NCBI GenBank assembly: GCA_041736255.1
Contig: JBGSTZ010000058.1
Span: forward strand, 1-8,871
DNA length: 8,871 bases
Direction of reading: 5' to 3'
From: AVCC01 sp041736255
GTDB lineage: Bacteria > Pseudomonadota > Gammaproteobacteria > Burkholderiales > Burkholderiaceae_D
A model generated the notes under the pieces. That model searched no databases, was not told the DNA's origin, and worked only from the letters and a program-made list of their open reading frames with translations. Made by a program: the position numbers and the translations under genes. Below are positions 5,466 through 8,871 of this stretch, one piece after another (positions within the stretch are counted from its first letter, which is position 1; each line of letters starts with the position of its first letter).

Positions 5466-7271
5466 CTAAGACACCACTACTTCTCGGAACATGCCCGCTT
5501 CCATGTGGTACATCAGGTGGCAATGCCAAGCCCATCGACCCAGTGCTTCGGCCGTTACCAGGAAACTAATGCGTTGTGCCGGCTGCACAGGAATTGTGTG
5601 TCGACGGACCTGGAAACTCCCGTCCGGGTTTTCCAACTCGCTCCACATGCCGTGCATGTGCATCGGATGGGCCATCATGGTGTCGTTGTGGAGGATGACG
5701 CGCAACCGCTCGCCATAATTAAAATGTACTGGCGTCGATTGCCCGAATTCGAGGCCATCGAATGACCAGGTATATCGCTCCATATTGCCCGTCAGGTGCA
5801 ACTCGACCTCTCGTTCCGGGCCGCGCGGATCGAGTGGCCCGCCAATAGTATGCAAATCGGCTAGTGTCAGAACGCGGCGGCCATTGTTGCGCAAACCGAC
5901 GCCCGGATCATCCAGATTGGTGCGCGCCATATCTACCCGTGCGTCCGTGCCGGGTCCGTATTCGGTACTGGCATGACGGGCTTGACTGCCGGGCACTGCA
6001 AGCGAGTTGTCTGGCTTCATGCCCGCCATCGCCATGCCGCCGTGATCCATCCCTGGCATTCCCTGCATGTTTTTTTGCTGCGCCATGGGTGCGTGACTGC
6101 CATGATTCATGCCGCTCATTGACCCCATCATGTCTGTCATCGACAGCCATTCAGGTTTTTCCAGCGCAGGAATGGCTGCAGTCAGTCCGGCACGGTTCGC
6201 CAGCGTTCCCATGGCGTAACCAGTTCGATCCATGGATTGAGCGAACATCGTGTAGGCATCATCCTTGGGCTCGACCAAAACGTCGTAAGTCTCGCCCGGA
6301 CCGAAGCGAAACTCATCCACTGAGACTGGTTCAACATTAGACCCATCGACCTGCACCACTGTCAGCTTCAGTCCCGGGATGCGCACGTCATAGAAAGAAT
6401 TGCCAGCGCCGTTGATGAAGCGCAGCCGCACCCGCTCGCCCGGACGGAACAAGCCGGTCCAGTTACCGGCCGGCGTAGTCCCGTTCATCAGGAACGTCAG
6501 TGCAGTTGCCGACAAGTCCGCCAGATCGGTCGGGCTCATGCGCATTTGGTTCCACATCTTGCGTTTGTCGAGCGCAGACTTGAGACCCGCGTGCGTCACA
6601 TCCCGGAAGAAATCCAGTGCAGTCGGCTGGATGATGTTGTAATAGTTGCTCTGCACCTTGAGCTTCGAGAAAACGCGCATCGGGTCTTCATCGATCCAGT
6701 CTGACAGAACGACTACATGGTCACGATCCGCCTTAATGGGATCGCTGTCCGCCGGGTCAACGATGATGGCGCCATACATGCCTGTCAACTCCTGAAACCC
6801 GGAATGCGAGTGATACCAATAAGTGCCGCTTTGCTCTACTTTGAAGCGGTAGGTGAAAGTTTCACCAGCGGGAATCCCCGCGAAACTAATCCCTGGTACA
6901 CCATCCATCTGATACGGAAGAATGATGCCATGCCAGTGAATCGAGGTTGACTCAAGCAGTTTGTTGGTGACACGGATCGTGATCGTATCGCCTTCACGCC
7001 AACGCAGCGTCGGCGCCGGGATCGATCCATTGATGGTGGTGGCCATGCGCGGATTGCCCGTGAAATTTACAGGCGATTCTGCAATCACCAAATTAAATTC
7101 GGTCCCTTCAAGAATGGGAGCTGCACCGCCTTTCGTTTTGGCATTTTGCGCCCAACTGGTGCTTGACAAGGACGACATGCCAAGCAACACGCCGCCGGCG
7201 GCAAGCCCCCGCACAAATCGCCGGCGTGGCAGGTCTGGAACAGCGAAAGAAAGTGGCAAATGACGTTTCAT
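5466..7271 (-). CDS. copA: CopA, Tat-exported copper-resistance multicopper oxidase
   Basis: Periplasmic multicopper oxidase of the CopA/PcoA family, expected to oxidise Cu+ to less harmful Cu2+. The 601 residues start with a twin-arginine signal (RRRFVRG at 16-22, hydrophobic core to about 36, cleavage near SWAQ). All four copper-ligand motifs are present: HWHG with H112/H114, WYHSHS with H154/H156, HPMHMHG with H535/H538/H540, and HCHLMYHMEAGM with H583, C584, H585, H589 and axial M594. A Met/His-rich insert at about 378-418 carries repeated MxGM and MDHGGM units that bind Cu+ in relatives. Length fits the family (about 580-620). The ATG has GGAGGG nine bases upstream. It is first in the copA-copB-cupredoxin-SHOCT group and is preceded by a well-formed operator and promoter at 7355-7426. 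Not to be confused with the P-type ATPases also called CopA. Confidence 0.96.
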   Translation of the reverse strand: MKRHLPLSFAVPDLPRRRFVRGLAAGGVLLGMSSLSSTSWAQNAKTKGGAAPILEGTEFNLVIAESPVNFTGNPRMATTINGSIPAPTLRWREGDTITIRVTNKLLESTSIHWHGIILPYQMDGVPGISFAGIPAGETFTYRFKVEQSGTYWYHSHSGFQELTGMYGAIIVDPADSDPIKADRDHVVVLSDWIDEDPMRVFSKLKVQSNYYNIIQPTALDFFRDVTHAGLKSALDKRKMWNQMRMSPTDLADLSATALTFLMNGTTPAGNWTGLFRPGERVRLRFINGAGNSFYDVRIPGLKLTVVQVDGSNVEPVSVDEFRFGPGETYDVLVEPKDDAYTMFAQSMDRTGYAMGTLANRAGLTAAIPALEKPEWLSMTDMMGSMSGMNHGSHAPMAQQKNMQGMPGMDHGGMAMAGMKPDNSLAVPGSQARHASTEYGPGTDARVDMARTNLDDPGVGLRNNGRRVLTLADLHTIGGPLDPRGPEREVELHLTGNMERYTWSFDGLEFGQSTPVHFNYGERLRVILHNDTMMAHPMHMHGMWSELENPDGSFQVRRHTIPVQPAQRISFLVTAEALGRWAWHCHLMYHMEAGMFREVVVS

Positions 7272-7307
7272 GAATAGGAACCCTCCAGTTGAAAACAGGC
7301 GTCACAG

Positions 7308-7337
7308 GCATTCGGGGAACCGTCCGCACCGGAATGC
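7308..7337 (-). other. Possible hairpin in the copA leader
   Basis: GCATTC (7308-7313) pairs with GAATGC (7332-7337), and after one mismatch two more G-C pairs extend the stem. It lies in the predicted untranslated leader of about 75 bases, between the promoter and the copA ribosome site. It has no T-run and may have no function. Confidence 0.25.
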
Positions 7338-7354
7338 ACTTTGACACTGACTGG

Positions 7355-7383
7355 AGTACAGTTTACGGGTTTGCCACTGTCAA
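7355..7383 (-). promoter_or_regulatory. Predicted promoter of the copA-copB operon
   Basis: On the minus strand a perfect -35 TTGACA (7378-7383) is followed by a 17-base spacer (7361-7377) and TGTACT (7355-7360) as -10, four of six matches to TATAAT. Transcription would start near 7347, leaving a leader of about 75 bases before copA. The weak -10 next to a perfect -35, with an operator abutting upstream, suits an activator-dependent promoter. Confidence 0.7.
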
Positions 7384-7386
7384 TTG

Positions 7387-7426
7387 GATGACACGAACAT
7401 TACATTTCTGTAATGTTTATGTCATC
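7387..7426. promoter_or_regulatory. Nested palindromic operator (cop box) upstream of copA
   Basis: Two inverted repeats share one centre at 7406.5. The inner arms are AACATTACA (7396-7404) and TGTAATGTT (7409-7417) around TTTC; the outer arms are GATGACA (7387-7393) and TGTCATC (7420-7426). Sixteen of 18 arm positions are complementary. The minus-strand core TTACAGAAATGTAA closely resembles, from memory, the cop box bound by CopR ahead of copA operons in Pseudomonas and pco in E. coli, while ATGACA/TGTCAT resembles the half-sites of CusR-type boxes. It ends three bases upstream of the -35 box. The regulator gene is not in the window. Confidence 0.8.
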
Positions 7427-7547
7427 GCTGGCAACAGGGAGGTATTGATAGCTACTTCAGAATTTTCCATCGGCAAGTCAAAAGTCCCTTGCAGATGCCG
7501 CATACCATCGCTTGCTTACTGCGGATACCAAAACCCATTTTTACACT
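7427..7547. other. Spacer between EamA stop and cop box
   Basis: There is no gene here and no convincing terminator for the EamA gene. One weak stem, CCGCA (7498-7502) with TGCGG (7520-7524), has a 17-base loop and no T-run in the right place. A plus-strand open frame through 7289-7621 runs across the operator and promoter and is not considered coding. Confidence 0.4.
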
Positions 7548-8459
7548 TCAGGTTTTTTTCATCGACAGCACATACATGCCGGACAACACCAGCGCCGTGC
7601 CCGTCAGCTGAATGCCGGTAACCGGTTCATCCAGAATAATAGCGGCCAGAAACAGCGTCGATATCGGCCCCACCATGCCCGCCAGCGAAGTGGCTCCGGC
7701 ACCGATGCGCGAGACTGCGATCATGGTCATGAACACCGGCAGCACGGTACAAAACAGTGCGTTGACCAGTGACAGACCATACACCGGCAGCGGTTGCAGC
7801 AACATCGAGAACGGCCGCAGCAACAGGAATTGCCCGATACAAATCACGCTAGAAACGCACATCGCGTAGGACACCAGGCGCAACACGCTGACGCGCTGCA
7901 GCAATTCGCCGGAAAAAATCAGGTACAGCGCATACGACACTGCGCTGCCGAGCACAAATGCGCCACCCAGCCAGACATTGTTGCCGCCGCTGCTAACATC
8001 ATGCAGGAACACGAACACCGTGCCCATATAAGACACCACCAGTGCGCCCCACTCAAAGCGGGAAATGCGTCTTTTGAAAATGAATACCGACAACAGCAAC
8101 ACGAAAGTCGGGGTTAAAAACAGAATCAGGCGTTCCAACCCGGCACTGATGTGCTGCAGCCCCAGAAAATCGAGAAAGCTGGCCAGGTAGTAGCCGAGCG
8201 AACCCAGCACCACAATACGAATGCGGTCGGAATTCGACAAAGGGGCCGCCGACCAACCCTGCCAAATTGCAATGCCAGCAAAAATCGGCACCGAAAACAG
8301 CATCCGAAAAGCCAGCAGGGTGATTGCATCGACCGGGTAAAGATAGATCAGCTTGGCGACAATCGCCTTGCCGGAAAAAAGAACCGCGCCGGTAACCGCA
8401 ATTGCCAGGCCGATCAGGAATTCCTTGCGCGCAGCATGTTGCAAAGAGTAGGAAGTCAT
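7548..8459 (-). CDS. EamA-family (drug/metabolite superfamily) transporter
   Basis: Inner-membrane permease of the EamA/DMT superfamily with unknown substrate; relatives export amino acids or small metabolites. With the start at 8459 it has 303 residues, the usual family length, and about ten hydrophobic helices in two EamA repeats: the first at about 13-153 and the second at about 163-300, each closing with a helix of the PxxxLLLSxFIFKR or GPISTLFLAAIILDEPV type. The last part, DEPVTGIQLTGTALVLSGMYVL, is the classic end of the second repeat. The ATG at 8459 is chosen because the first helix begins soon after; upstream the frame stays open to a GTG at 8531 but adds 24 polar residues without a motif. 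The ribosome site is weak at both. It is on the same strand as copA but 276 bases upstream, with its own likely regulation, and there is no evidence it is part of copper resistance. Confidence 0.88.
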   Translation of the reverse strand: MTSYSLQHAARKEFLIGLAIAVTGAVLFSGKAIVAKLIYLYPVDAITLLAFRMLFSVPIFAGIAIWQGWSAAPLSNSDRIRIVVLGSLGYYLASFLDFLGLQHISAGLERLILFLTPTFVLLLSVFIFKRRISRFEWGALVVSYMGTVFVFLHDVSSGGNNVWLGGAFVLGSAVSYALYLIFSGELLQRVSVLRLVSYAMCVSSVICIGQFLLLRPFSMLLQPLPVYGLSLVNALFCTVLPVFMTMIAVSRIGAGATSLAGMVGPISTLFLAAIILDEPVTGIQLTGTALVLSGMYVLSMKKT

Positions 8460-8607
8460 GTTTGGATCAGTTCCAGTGTGCGCTGCCGCTGTGGGTTTAA
8501 TTAAATAGTGGACGAATCTGATATTGCACACTTCTCAAGCGGAACGAGTCGGAGTCCCCACTCCAACATTTTTCCGTTTTTCCGGGACCGGACAAGAGTA
8601 TTAAATC

Positions 8608-8694
8608 ATGGGAGTATGCTTAAAAATAATAGTATCTACGCACTATTTTAGTGCAAATTTAAAAATACACTAAATAGTATAAATGCATTCCCAT
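8608..8694. repeat. AT-rich block with stacked inverted repeats
   Basis: GCACTA (8640-8645) and TAGTGC (8649-8654) form a perfect 15-base palindrome around TTT. A second, ACTA-AA-TAGT (8669-8678), lies 29 bases away centre to centre. Both are enclosed by ATGGGA (8608-8613) and TCCCAT (8689-8694), with ATGC/GCAT inside these. A further CACTATTT half-site on the minus strand lies at 8503-8510, nearer the EamA start. The block could be an operator region for the EamA gene, or an imperfect 87-base stem at the end of the HerA-like transcript. Confidence 0.5.
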
Positions 8695-8706
8695 ATTGTT
8701 GTCTGG

Positions 8707-8871
8707 CTAACGTTTGAACAGCGAACCTAAAACGCCACGGATAATTTGACGCCCAACTTGCGAGCCGATGCTGCGCGCCGCGGATTTCATCATGGCTTCG
8801 ACCGTCGATTCGCGCCGGCTACTGCCGCCGCCTCCGAGCAGGCCGCCCAGCATGCCGCCGATGCCGCCAGC
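8707..8871 (-). CDS. HerA-like/DUF853 ATPase, C-terminal fragment (cut by window edge)
   Basis: The minus strand encodes 54 codons ending at a TAG (8709-8707) and open to the right edge. The visible part starts with a glycine-rich run (GGIGGMLGGLLGGGG) followed by SSRRESTVEAMMKSAARSIG and ends QIIRGVLGSLFKR. This glycine-rich linker with a basic helical tail is characteristic of the C-terminus of DUF853 proteins, HerA-like P-loop ATPases with helicase-type folds found in many proteobacteria. The ATPase core is outside the window, so Walker motifs cannot be checked. It lies upstream of the EamA gene on the same strand with a 247-base gap, and is likely an ancestral chromosomal neighbour rather than part of the copper locus. 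Confidence 0.8.
   Translation of the reverse strand, partial: AGGIGGMLGGLLGGGGSSRRESTVEAMMKSAARSIGSQVGRQIIRGVLGSLFKR

Noticed and set aside
5437..5535. 33-codon upstream extension of copB
   Set aside because: It overlaps the copA stop region and hides the signal peptide; the start at 5436 has a proper ribosome site.
7289..7621. A plus-strand 110-codon frame over the copA promoter
   Set aside because: It covers the operator, the promoter and the end of the EamA gene, and has no ribosome site or recognisable domain.
134..8504. TTAATTAA at both 134-141 and 8497-8504 as possible island attachment or target duplication
   Set aside because: The motif is a short AT-rich palindrome, flanking sequence does not match, and the second copy lies inside the EamA leader rather than at an island edge.
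3296..8533. Shared 11-base string AAGTGTGCAAT near 3299 (plus) and near 8525 (minus)
   Set aside because: A match of this length between opposite strands is expected by chance in a window of this size.
1..8871. CRISPR arrays, tRNA or rRNA genes
   Set aside because: No regularly spaced repeats and no tRNA- or rRNA-like segments were seen on either strand.

Overview
The window reads as a copper (possibly copper/silver) detoxification locus in a betaproteobacterium. Gene content, moderately high GC and the glycine-rich tail of a HerA-type ATPase at the right edge fit Burkholderiales, perhaps Oxalobacteraceae; that placement is an inference from style and was not tested by a search.

Layout from left to right. 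At 1-90 is the first 30 codons of a transposase on the minus strand, so an insertion element abuts the locus. On the plus strand follow a P1B-type Cu+/Ag+ ATPase with an N-terminal YHS domain and a second Cys-rich metal-binding domain (166-2511), a 330-base spacer with a short hexamer repeat and a strong hairpin plus T-run, and a secreted DUF411 protein with a CSCC motif (2842-3258). A convergent gap of about 220 bases separates these from a minus-strand group which, in transcription order, is copA (multicopper oxidase, Tat-exported, 7271-5466), copB (outer-membrane copper protein, 5436-4441), a secreted cupredoxin resembling CopI (4360-3839), and a 79-residue membrane protein with a C-terminal SHOCT motif (3717-3478). 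Further right, also on the minus strand, are an EamA-family transporter (8459-7548) and the C-terminal 54 codons of a HerA-like/DUF853 ATPase (8871-8707), which look like resident chromosome.

How the parts fit together: the ATPase would move Cu+ from cytoplasm to periplasm. CopA would oxidise Cu+ to Cu2+ there. CopB, the cupredoxin and the DUF411 protein would bind or buffer periplasmic copper. The SHOCT protein sits in the inner membrane with a Met/His-containing N-terminus. Several of these proteins carry Met/His-rich stretches. No copC, copD or copRS gene lies inside the window, yet the copA promoter has an unusually complete regulatory signature: a 40-base nested palindrome three bases upstream of a perfect TTGACA -35 box, a 17-base spacer and TGTACT as -10. 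This predicts control by a CopR/CusR-type response regulator encoded elsewhere.

I found no wholly new system. The best leads are the nested operator, the small SHOCT protein, the terminator-like hairpin just before the DUF411 gene, and an AT-rich block of repeated CACTA/TAGTG half-sites between the HerA-like gene and the EamA gene.
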